Assembly (NCBI GenBank): GCA_002495485.1 | Contig: DAFH01000121.1 | Span: forward strand, 1,342-6,497 | Source: Candidatus Bathyarchaeota archaeon UBA185 | GTDB taxonomy: Archaea > Thermoproteota > Bathyarchaeia > 40CM-2-53-6 | Length of the DNA stretch: 5,156 nucleotides | Direction: 5' to 3' | In this document: positions 1 through 4,962 of the stretch, piece after piece | Numbering within the stretch: the first letter of the stretch is position 1 | Layout: each line of letters begins with the position of its first letter | The notes under the pieces: generated by a model | Seen by the model: the letters and a program-made list of their open reading frames with translations, nothing else | Told to the model about the DNA's origin: nothing | Databases searched by the model: none | Program-made: the position numbers and the translations under genes

Positions 1-334
1 GAATGTCGCGGACTACTCCACCGATTCCGGTAGCGGCGCCGCCGTAGGGCTCAACGGCGCTCGGGTGGTTGTGGCTTTCAGTATGCAGGGTGAGGACGTA
101 GCCGTCGCCTATGTCGACTACTCCCGAATCGTAACCCGGGCCGATTAGAACTCGTTTGCTTGAGGTCGGTAGGGATGCGATTATCTGTTTGGAGGATTTG
201 TAGCTGCAGTGCTCGCTCCACTGGGCTTCGAGCATCGCCCATTCGACATCGTTGGGCTCTCGCCCGAGCTTCCTGACCGCATAGCGAATCTCGTCATCGG
301 TGAGATTTGGTTTGTGAACTTGCACCACGGTCAT
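1..334 (-). CDS. purL: Phosphoribosylformylglycinamidine synthase, large subunit PurL (N-terminal part, cut by window edge)
   Basis: PurL is the synthetase subunit of FGAM synthase. It uses ATP and ammonia delivered by PurQ to turn FGAR into FGAM in cytosolic de novo purine synthesis. Only the first 111 codons are present, out of the usual 700 or more, and the gene continues past position 1. Visible family motifs are [11 protein letters not shown] (about residues 39-49, with the conserved EHC), ESHNHPS (86-92), and [12 protein letters not shown] followed by VVRDI (95-111), which belong to the nucleotide and metal binding core. The ATG at 334-332 is preceded by AAAGGAG with GGAG at 346-343, 8 nt before the start. 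This is the clearest Shine-Dalgarno site in the window, and it overlaps the end of the preceding small gene, whose stop is 5 nt upstream. PurL is the last visible gene of the purS-purQ operon. Identity is secure from the motifs. Confidence 0.97.
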   Translation of the reverse strand, partial: MTVVQVHKPNLTDDEIRYAVRKLGREPNDVEWAMLEAQWSEHCSYKSSKQIIASLPTSSKRVLIGPGYDSGVVDIGDGYVLTLHTESHNHPSAVEPYGGAATGIGGVVRDI

Positions 335-339
335 TGCAC

Positions 340-534
340 CTACTCCTTTGTCCTGTTCATGACGAGGACGGTCTGTGAGCCCATGAGTGCTCCGACGACG
401 AATCCGATTGCGAACCCGATGAGGCCGACAAAGATCGAGCTGATGTAGCCTGCGACGAGTCCAGCAATCAGTCCGGCGAGTACGGCTCGGGGAACGGGAC
501 TGGGCTTCCGGGTCTGGGCTTTGGAGTCGGTCAT
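340..534 (-). CDS. Small two-helix membrane protein, third of three between purQ and purL
   Basis: I do not recognise this 64-residue protein. It has a polar, basic N-terminus (1-16, with several K, R and P) and then two hydrophobic stretches at about 17-34 and 36-58, ending in a short charged tail (NRTKE). The helices are rich in glycine spaced as GxxxG-like repeats ([21 protein letters not shown]), which suggests tight helix packing or oligomerisation. Its ATG overlaps the stop of the preceding small gene in an ATGA, with a GAAGGA element about 10 nt upstream. Its TAG ends 5 nt before purL. Its hydrophobic part resembles that of the 83-residue protein two genes upstream (GLIAGLIVG against GLIAGLVAG), so the two are probably paralogues. 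Location in the membrane is inferred from hydrophobicity; the function is unknown. Tight coupling to purQ and purL suggests co-production with the purine enzymes. Confidence 0.8.
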   Translation of the reverse strand: MTDSKAQTRKPSPVPRAVLAGLIAGLVAGYISSIFVGLIGFAIGFVVGALMGSQTVLVMNRTKE

Positions 535-725
535 TCTCGCACGTCCTTCTTCAAGATGAGTGAGAGACCGAGGGCTATCATGGCAGCACCATAGCCTGCT
601 GGGCCGAAAGCTCCAATTCCAAAATAGTAGCTGGTGACTGGGAGGCTGATGAGCGAGACTCCGCCGAGAACTAGCGCAAAAATGCCAAGGGTTATTCGTT
701 TCTTAGAACGAGAAGGTTGGCTCAT
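531..725 (-). CDS. Small two-helix membrane protein, second of three between purQ and purL
   Basis: I do not recognise this 64-residue protein. A basic N-terminus (SRSKKR, residues 5-10) is followed by a hydrophobic helix at about 11-33, a glycine- and aromatic-rich turn ([15 protein letters not shown], 32-46), a second helix at about 47-59 and a charged tail (KKDVRE). The positive residues at both ends would favour both termini on the cytoplasmic side. It starts and ends with 4-nt ATGA overlaps with its neighbours (722-725 and 531-534), which favours translational coupling. Unlike the proteins on either side it lacks the GLIAGL repeat, so it does not look like a third copy. No catalytic motif is visible and function cannot be assigned. 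Confidence 0.8.
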   Translation of the reverse strand: MSQPSRSKKRITLGIFALVLGGVSLISLPVTSYYFGIGAFGPAGYGAAMIALGLSLILKKDVRE

Positions 726-973
726 CTTCTGGGCTGACCCTTCTCCGTCGTGAAGAAGTAGGCTGCGGTCGTGATTAGAGCTCCACCTGCGAAGCCTAGA
801 AAGAAGCCTTGGATGGTGTAGGTTGGACTTGTTATGAGGCCGACGATTAGGCCTGCGATTAGTCCCACGAGAATGATTGCGAATATGGACACGCGGGTTG
901 TTTGACCTGTCGTTCCAGAAGCGTTCTCGGCAGTCTGGTTGATCAGCGTCTCAATCAGTGATCGGGTCATCAT
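722..973 (-). CDS. Small two-helix membrane protein, first of three between purQ and purL
   Basis: I do not recognise this 83-residue protein. The first 27 residues are polar and rich in T, N and Q. Two hydrophobic helices follow, at about 28-49 (containing GLIAGLIVGLI) and 55-74 (GFFLGFAGGALITTAAYFF), and then a basic tail (EKGQPRR). The purQ stop lies inside the start: the sequence AAATGATG offers ATG at 973 (4-nt ATGA overlap) or ATG at 970 (1-nt TGATG overlap). Either would restart ribosomes from purQ, and no good Shine-Dalgarno site is seen. The helix region is similar to that of the 64-residue protein at 340-534. Function is unknown. The conserved operon position, not any motif, is the only hint of a link to purine synthesis. 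Confidence 0.8.
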   Translation of the reverse strand: MMTRSLIETLINQTAENASGTTGQTTRVSIFAIILVGLIAGLIVGLITSPTYTIQGFFLGFAGGALITTAAYFFTTEKGQPRR

Positions 974-1689
974 TTTCGGGTGCTCATCTCGGTCATGCTC
1001 TGAAGCATAGAGTCAAAGATCACTCTCCCATACGTCTGTCCGTCAGGTGAGAGATCCTTCAGCGAGGCTCTCTCCGGGTGAGGCATAAGTCCCATCACGT
1101 TGCCTTCTTCGTTGCAGATTCCTGCAATGTTGTCCACTGACCCGTTTGGATTCGCTTCTTCTGTAGGTTTGTTGTTCTCGTTAACGTATCTGAAGACTAT
1201 CTGGTCGCGTTTTTCCAGTTCACGGATTTGAGCATCGTCGAGGTAGTATCTTCCCTCGTTGTGGGCTATTGGAATTCGTAGCGCTTGTCCTTTCTTGGCT
1301 AGACTGGTGAATGGTGTTCGTGTGGTCTCCACGCTGAGGCGGGTCCATGTGCAGGCGAATCGTAGCCCGATGTTGCGAAGAACCGCTCCTGGCAGTAGGC
1401 CGGCTTCGACGAGTATCTGGAGGCCGTTGCAGATTCCGAGAACAGGTTTGTTCTTTTCAACAGCCTCGCGGACGATTTTGATGCTGGGGCTCCTGGCTGC
1501 TATCGCTCCTGCTCGTAGATAGTCCCCGTAGCTGAAGCCTCCCGGCAACACGTAGCCGTCATAGTTATCGTTCTTGATGTCTTTGTGCCAGACGAGGTCG
1601 GCCTTTGTCTTCTCTACTTTCTGGAGAACTTCTAGCGCGTCTAGGTCGCAGTTGCTGCCCGGGTATTGTATTACTGCGACTCTGCTCAT
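970..1689 (-). CDS. purQ: Phosphoribosylformylglycinamidine synthase, glutaminase subunit PurQ
   Basis: PurQ is a class I (triad) glutamine amidotransferase that releases ammonia from glutamine and passes it to PurL for FGAM formation. At 239 residues it is of normal to slightly long length. The fold is shown by [10 protein letters not shown] (6-15), the oxyanion-loop region [15 protein letters not shown] (48-62), the nucleophile elbow GICNGLQ with Cys87 (85-91), IAHNEGRYY (141-149), [12 protein letters not shown] (180-191) and MPHPERA carrying the other two triad residues, His204 and Glu206 (202-208). All catalytic residues are present. The ATG at 1689 lies 5 nt after the purS stop, with only a weak purine-rich stretch before it, so translation is probably coupled to purS. 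The stop overlaps the next small membrane protein gene by 4 nt. Identity is secure. Confidence 0.97.
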   Translation of the reverse strand: MSRVAVIQYPGSNCDLDALEVLQKVEKTKADLVWHKDIKNDNYDGYVLPGGFSYGDYLRAGAIAARSPSIKIVREAVEKNKPVLGICNGLQILVEAGLLPGAVLRNIGLRFACTWTRLSVETTRTPFTSLAKKGQALRIPIAHNEGRYYLDDAQIRELEKRDQIVFRYVNENNKPTEEANPNGSVDNIAGICNEEGNVMGLMPHPERASLKDLSPDGQTYGRVIFDSMLQSMTEMSTRK

Positions 1690-1694
1690 GACTC

Positions 1695-1964
1695 TTATCC
1701 GACGATTCTTACCTGGCAGATGTGAGCGGCAGGGTTGTAAATTCGCAGGTCGTCGCAGAGCCTCTTGACCAAGCCGCGGGCATGGTCGGGAGTGTCGGCA
1801 TCGACGCTCATCCGGAGGAGTTTTCCGGCGCGGACACTGGTTACCTGGTTGTAGCCTCCTTTGAGGATGAGGTTGTGGTGTATGGTTTCACCTTCCGGGT
1901 CTCGGGCGAGGGGCTTGTTTTCGACGACAACTTCTACTGTGTAGCTCTGCTGGGACATTTGCAT
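1695..1964 (-). CDS. purS: Phosphoribosylformylglycinamidine synthase subunit PurS
   Basis: PurS is the small non-catalytic subunit that bridges PurQ and PurL in the three-part FGAM synthase. The protein has 89 residues from the first ATG, against about 80-85 in the family. Recognisable features are the first strand YTVEVVVENKP (8-18), DPEGETIHHNLILKGGY (22-38), the VRAGK motif (44-48), and the C-terminal pair of CDDLRIYNPAAH (70-81, matching the family's C-x-LLANPVIE region) and a final strand, CQVRIVG. Two starts are possible: ATG 1964 (MQMSQQ) or ATG 1958 (MSQQ), which better matches usual family length. Neither has a Shine-Dalgarno site. A TATA-like box at 1984-1992 suits a leaderless or near-leaderless message. 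It is the first gene of the purS-purQ-small genes-purL operon. Confidence 0.95.
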   Translation of the reverse strand: MQMSQQSYTVEVVVENKPLARDPEGETIHHNLILKGGYNQVTSVRAGKLLRMSVDADTPDHARGLVKRLCDDLRIYNPAAHICQVRIVG

Positions 1965-1983
1965 CTACGGTTAAATCTGGAGC

Positions 1984-1992
1984 GGTATTAAG
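1984..1992 (-). promoter_or_regulatory. TATA-like box A of the purS operon
   Basis: On the minus strand this reads CTTAATACC, with the TTAATA core at 1991-1986. Its centre is about 24-25 nt upstream of the ATG at 1964 and about 30 nt upstream of the ATG at 1958. Archaeal box A elements sit about 26 nt before the start site, so transcription would begin at or within a few bases of the purS start codon. That explains the missing Shine-Dalgarno site. An A-rich stretch (AAGAAGT) directly upstream could be the TFB recognition element. The match to the TTTATATA consensus is only moderate. Confidence 0.5.
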
Positions 1993-1998
1993 CACTTC

Positions 1999-2022
1999 TT
2001 TGACATAATCATGTAAACTGTC
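1999..2022. promoter_or_regulatory. Possible operator upstream of purS (inverted repeat)
   Basis: ACAT at 2003-2006 and ATGT at 2011-2014 form an inverted repeat around a 4-nt centre. Outer TT (2000-2001) and AA (2016-2017) extend it past one mismatch. A wider GACA (2002-2005) and TGTC (2019-2022) pair also exists. The site begins a few bases upstream of the purS TATA-like box, a place where archaeal activators often bind. The repeat is short and could be chance. Confidence 0.2.
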
Positions 2023-2408
2023 GTGAAGGCGCCAAAATGCTGGTGTGCCAATCTTCGATTTGCTTCGAAAGAGCACTCTCGTGTCTCGAGGAGCAACCGC
2101 TTTTTGAGATTTTTTGAGGAGGGTTGGGCCAGTTGAACCCAGACTGCGGGCAATTTCTTGATTTAGGGGTTGAAACTGCTGGATCCAGTTTTTCGGACCC
2201 GCTGACTAGGCGGATAGTTCAGCGTGGGATCTTGCAGAGTTCATTTCGTGAGCCCCGATCTGAGAACGGGGCTTGTTCTGGGAGAGTCTGGTTCTTGGTG
2301 ATTCTTCACGGATGTTCCGCGAAGGATGGAGCTGTTCTCGCTGACTGGTCCCCTGGCCTTCCACGAAGGGTCGTCTCCCGGGTTTTCGATGACCCCCCGG
2401 GGTACTAG

Positions 2409-2431
2409 AAAAAAGAATTCTTTGTCGGGGC
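2409..2431 (-). terminator. T-rich terminator behind the methyltransferase gene
   Basis: Right after the methyltransferase stop (2434-2432) the minus strand reads a short GC stretch, the palindrome AAAGAATTCTTT (2423-2412), and then a run of six T (2414-2409). T-tracts after the stop codon are the usual archaeal termination signal. The palindrome stem is weak, so this would be T-tract driven rather than a strong hairpin terminator. Confidence 0.5.
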
Positions 2432-3346
2432 CTACTCTTTTCTGAAGATTAGGCAGTATTGGTGGTGGCGGTTTCCCACCCAGGCGTTGTAGACGCCGAG
2501 TGGGAGGAGTGTCTTGTCGTCTTGGCACCAGACCTTCTCGTCTTTCGGGGTCCACGCGTAGGGCTCCTGGGAGAGCGCTGAGACCGTGTCGAAGGCCAGC
2601 GGGTACATTCTTCCCTCGGTGAAGACGTTGTTGGTGATGACCGTCAAGTAGCCCTTTGGCTTCATCACCTTGTAGACCTCGTCGAAGACATGCTTCATTG
2701 ATGACAGGAAGGCTCGATAGTCCTCGATATTGCCAATATCGTCGGGATCATCGCTGTATTCGGTGTCCAGACCCTTAGCCACACGGCTCCTCTGTCGAAT
2801 ACTGTGTCTCTTCAGCTGATTCCAGTAAGGTGGAGAGGTTATGCAATAGTCGGCAGGCGGATACTCTCTCTTTCTCCAGATCTCGGAAAGTTTGGTCGAG
2901 TCGGCTCGGACAACCTCAGACAACAGTGCGTGTCGATTTGCAGGAGTGATACCATTTTCTCTACCATTCAGCGCATCGGCGACTCGTTTCTTCGATATTG
3001 TAGCATACTTTTGGGCGATTTCGAAACCAACTGCCGATCGTCCGGTCTCTATAGCGGCGACGAGAGTGCTTCCGGTCCCAAGAAATGGATCGACAACCAA
3101 CTGACGGCTTCGTGTGAAGAAGAGAATGAAATCTCGAACGAGAGACTCCGGGAAAGATGCAGGGTGTCGAATCTTCCGGTCTCCCCGCGGCTCGGGTCTA
3201 TGGATGAACCATGATTTTGTGAACTTGATCCAGTCTTTGCCTGAAAGCTCGTTGAGGTTGTTCTGTTGGCGGGTTGATCTTCGTCTAGCTTGGTGAGACC
3301 TGTTTGACTCCATTGCGGTTGATACGATGGCTTGTTGAGACTTCAA
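2432..3346 (-). CDS. DNA methyltransferase, N4-cytosine/N6-adenine class, motif order X-I-IV
   Basis: This protein of about 304 residues transfers a methyl group from S-adenosylmethionine to an exocyclic amino group in DNA. Motif X is around HPASFPESLVRDFI (61-74), motif I (SAM binding) is VVDPFLGTGST (84-94), motif II has GFE (107-109), and RADS (147-150) fits motif III. The catalytic motif IV is TSPPYWNQ (170-177). The SPPY form is more typical of N4-cytosine enzymes, although N6-adenine cannot be excluded. The end VGNRHHQYCLIFRK (290-303) is typical of this family's last strand. The target sequence is not predictable. The longest start is TTG at 3346, which overlaps the phosphoesterase stop (TTGA); AAAGGAG lies about 13 nt upstream of it, which is far. 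An ATG at 3313 (MESNRSHQ) would remove 11 residues and lose no motif. No restriction enzyme gene is seen nearby, so it may be a solitary methyltransferase. Confidence 0.9.
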   Translation of the reverse strand: MKSQQAIVSTAMESNRSHQARRRSTRQQNNLNELSGKDWIKFTKSWFIHRPEPRGDRKIRHPASFPESLVRDFILFFTRSRQLVVDPFLGTGSTLVAAIETGRSAVGFEIAQKYATISKKRVADALNGRENGITPANRHALLSEVVRADSTKLSEIWRKREYPPADYCITSPPYWNQLKRHSIRQRSRVAKGLDTEYSDDPDDIGNIEDYRAFLSSMKHVFDEVYKVMKPKGYLTVITNNVFTEGRMYPLAFDTVSALSQEPYAWTPKDEKVWCQDDKTLLPLGVYNAWVGNRHHQYCLIFRKE

Positions 3347-3825
3347 AGGTCGACGATTGCTCCTTTGATTTCATCGTTGACTGTGAGTATTCCGTAGCTT
3401 TTCTTGAGGGCAGGGAATTTACCTGTCGCGCTTCCGGGGTTGAACCAGAGAATGCCTTCTCTCTTCTCGTTCTTGGTCCGATGGCTGTGACCATGTATGA
3501 TTACCTGAACGTTCTGAAACTTCCGACGGATTCTCTGTTCGATGGTCATTGGCGAGCCTCCTTCGGCGGGGTGATTCACTCCGATGCGGAAACCTTCAGC
3601 CTCAATGGTCTCAATCTCCGGGAGTTGCTGTCTAACATCTGGGCCATCGATGTTCCCGTACACTCCCGAGAATCTTCCGATCCTTCGAAGGTCGTCGACT
3701 AATTGTTTGCCTGTGAAATCACCGGCATGGATTATGAGGTCTGCGCTTGACAATTCGTCAACGAGTCTGGGGGAGAGAGAATCTATCGAATTGGTATGAG
3801 TGTCAGAAATCACTACGATCTTCAT
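3343..3825 (-). CDS. Metallophosphoesterase of the YfcE/MJ0936 family
   Basis: This is a 160-residue calcineurin-like phosphoesterase, close to the usual length of small YfcE/MJ0936 proteins, which hydrolyse phosphodiesters with two bound metal ions. All metal-ligand motifs are visible: DTH with Asp8 and His10, HAGDFTG with Asp36 (33-39), GNID with Asn58 (57-60), a His at 85 (NHPAEGG), HGHSH (111-115), and the conserved NPGS (129-132). The natural substrate of the family is mostly unknown, so none is assigned. The ATG at 3825 follows a 29-nt gap after the acetyltransferase stop and has no clear Shine-Dalgarno site. The minus-strand stretch CATAACATT about 28 nt upstream is only a weak box A candidate. 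The stop overlaps the methyltransferase start, so the two are probably translated together. Confidence 0.93.
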   Translation of the reverse strand: MKIVVISDTHTNSIDSLSPRLVDELSSADLIIHAGDFTGKQLVDDLRRIGRFSGVYGNIDGPDVRQQLPEIETIEAEGFRIGVNHPAEGGSPMTIEQRIRRKFQNVQVIIHGHSHRTKNEKREGILWFNPGSATGKFPALKKSYGILTVNDEIKGAIVDL

Positions 3826-3854
3826 TCTACACGCCGTCTGAGACTGGTTGAATG

Positions 3855-4373
3855 TTATGATGCAATGATCTTGGATCGGCCTCCGAACTTTGGATAGAGA
3901 TGTTCTGACGCCGTTATTCCTTCCAACGTTTCGACCTCAGCGTTTCTCAGACCTTCTTTCCTGGCTTCCATTAGGCTCATGTAGAGCAGCTTCGAGCCGA
4001 TTCCTTGTCTCTGCGCCTCGGGAGAGACAACTACGCCTGTAAAGAATCTTGCAAGTCCAGATTTCTTCTCGAAAATGATGCCGTTCATCCCGACAATCTT
4101 TCCATCTTTCTCGGCCGCAAAGAATCGCGCTCCGAGACGAAGCATACTGTCACGAAACCATGCTGCAGCACCCTGTGGACTCCAGTGTTTCAGATACTCA
4201 GCCCATGGGGCTCCACTCTCTTGGCTGAGACCTCTGTGCCAGACCTCAGCAATCGTTTCTAGTTCATCTACTCTCGCCAGTCTGACTTGAACTGATGCAA
4301 GATTCCGCTCATGTTCTGGTACGTTAGACAAGTCCCATCTGAATACGCAATAGAATGGACCGAAAGGGCTCAT
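3855..4373 (-). CDS. GNAT-family N-acetyltransferase
   Basis: GNAT enzymes move an acetyl group from acetyl-CoA to an amine; the acceptor here is unknown. The GNAT domain begins near residue 28 with VQVRLARVDELETIAEVW (28-45). The central strands are ARFFAAEKDGKIVGMNGI (82-99) and FFTGVVVSP (110-118). The acetyl-CoA pyrophosphate loop QRQGIG (121-126, from the Q/RxxGxG/A motif) and its helix GSKLLYMSLMEARKEG follow. The late LYPKFGG (159-165) carries Tyr160, placed like the usual general acid. The protein is 172 residues from ATG 4373. The first 27 residues are outside the domain, so a TTG at 4331 is an alternative start. No Shine-Dalgarno site is seen. It is the first gene of an apparent three-gene unit with the phosphoesterase and methyltransferase; no functional link is evident. 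Confidence 0.9.
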   Translation of the reverse strand: MSPFGPFYCVFRWDLSNVPEHERNLASVQVRLARVDELETIAEVWHRGLSQESGAPWAEYLKHWSPQGAAAWFRDSMLRLGARFFAAEKDGKIVGMNGIIFEKKSGLARFFTGVVVSPEAQRQGIGSKLLYMSLMEARKEGLRNAEVETLEGITASEHLYPKFGGRSKIIAS

Positions 4374-4456
4374 TCTGGAGCCCTGTGAGCGAGTGCTTGT
4401 TCTATGTGTTGCGGTAGGACACTTGATTTGTAGATTTTTTGGTGATTCAAGTTAAG

Positions 4457-4497
4457 AAAAAAAGGGAGTGTTAGGACTCGTCGCTGGTTGAGTCCTA
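4457..4497 (-). terminator. Hairpin plus T-tract terminator of the four-helix membrane protein gene
   Basis: Just 3 nt after the stop at 4501 the minus strand forms TAGGACTC (4497-4490) and GAGTCCTA (4479-4472), a perfect 8-bp stem with a 10-nt loop. An 8-nt spacer and then seven T (4463-4457) follow. The spacer makes it differ from a bacterial intrinsic terminator, where T's follow the stem directly, but in archaea the T-tract alone is often enough. Confidence 0.7.
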
Positions 4498-4500
4498 GAA

Positions 4501-4962
4501 TTACTTCTTGCGTGGCGTGAAAGCGCTGGCCACTGCGATGACTGCAGCGACCAAGAAGAGAGCGCCACCGATGATCAAAGAGAGCGCTTGGGAAAGCGCT
4601 TGGCTGGCCGGAAGCGCCGAAGTCTCAATGTTGAGCAAGAAGTATCCGACTGCATAGAATATGCCTGCTACGATGAAGCCCTTGAAGTGATCGATGACTC
4701 CAAGTAGTGCCTGTGGGAGAGGGCTGTGTCCTGAAAGCGTTGAGAGTCCAAGGTAGAGGGCTGATGCGAAGCCGTATCCTGCGATGACGAGCATTGCCCA
4801 TCCTTGAAGCTGTGTCGTGGTCGTTGTGATGAAGCTCCTTGCGCTGATGGTGAGGTAGGCGCTGACGGCCATGAGCACTGTACCCACAGCCAGGTTCTGC
4901 CAGTGCTTGAAAGCAATTGTCAGCGACTCAGCACGGATTTCGGTCGACATTTCGGTTGACAT
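4501..4962 (-). CDS. Unknown membrane protein with four predicted helices
   Basis: I do not recognise this 153-residue protein. Hydrophobic helices lie at about 22-40, 55-76, 92-111 and 125-147. The N-terminus is polar and the C-terminus is a basic TPRKK. A threonine run (TTTTT, 46-50) lies between helices 1 and 2, and Q/S/A-rich repeats (ASQALSQALS, 119-128) precede helix 4. No catalytic or transport motif is visible. There are two ATG starts in a tandem duplication (MSTEMSTE), at 4962 and 4950. An in-frame TAG at 5001-4999, with no ATG, GTG or TTG after it, rules out a longer form. No Shine-Dalgarno site precedes either start. It appears to be a single-gene unit, with its own terminator behind it. 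Confidence 0.85.
   Translation of the reverse strand: MSTEMSTEIRAESLTIAFKHWQNLAVGTVLMAVSAYLTISARSFITTTTTQLQGWAMLVIAGYGFASALYLGLSTLSGHSPLPQALLGVIDHFKGFIVAGIFYAVGYFLLNIETSALPASQALSQALSLIIGGALFLVAAVIAVASAFTPRKK
4939..4962 (-). repeat. Tandem 12-bp repeat duplicating the start codon
   Basis: Two adjacent copies of ATGTC(A/G)ACCGAA encode MSTE twice at the very start of the membrane protein gene. The copies differ at one base. Each carries an ATG in frame, so either could start translation. Confidence 0.85.

Larger units (their letters stand above)
1990..2431. other. Long gap without a convincing gene; dense inverted repeats at 2121-2401, candidate structured RNA
   Basis: No protein with family features is visible on either strand, although frames stay open by chance. 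From 2121 to 2401 there is a series of hairpins: 2121-2125 with 2136-2140 (5 bp); 2173-2178 with 2186-2191 (6 bp); 2198-2208 with 2215-2227 (11 bp in three blocks, with single T bulges at 2218 and 2225 and loop GGCGGA); 2251-2257 with 2267-2273 (7 bp, all Watson-Crick, GC-rich); 2301-2312 with 2316-2327 (11 bp with one mismatch, loop TGT); 2357-2361 with 2365-2369 (5 bp); and CCCGGG at 2377-2382, which can pair with the CCCCGGGG near 2394-2401. Such a series suggests a folded RNA or a regulatory leader, but the strand is undecided. I looked for tRNA, RNase P and SRP RNA signatures and found none. The part from 1990 to 2120 is AT-richer, with T-runs at 2101-2105 and 2110-2115 on the plus strand. 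Confidence 0.35.

Noticed and set aside
209..448. Plus-strand open frame of 79 codons across the purL start
   Set aside because: It is antisense to purL and to the small membrane protein gene, both better supported, and has no family features.
1259..1522. Plus-strand open frames opposite purQ, and similar ones opposite purS, the methyltransferase, the phosphoesterase and the acetyltransferase
   Set aside because: All are shadows of confidently identified minus-strand genes, with no independent start signals or family features.
2207..2290. tRNA-like start (GCGGATAGTTCAGC) and T-arm-like stems near 2251-2273
   Set aside because: No acceptor stem closes it, the stem at 2251-2273 has a 9-nt loop, and there is no proper T-loop or anticodon arm on either strand.
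2124..2408. Open plus-strand frame of 94 codons starting with TTG
   Set aside because: The start has a purine-rich stretch directly against it with no spacing, the protein shows no family features, and the frame runs through the whole hairpin series. It is the only candidate gene on the plus strand. Most likely open by chance.
2241..2555. Open minus-strand frame of 104 codons overlapping the methyltransferase end
   Set aside because: It is out of frame with a well-supported gene over about 120 bp, has a proline/arginine-rich low-complexity composition, and continues into the non-coding hairpin region.
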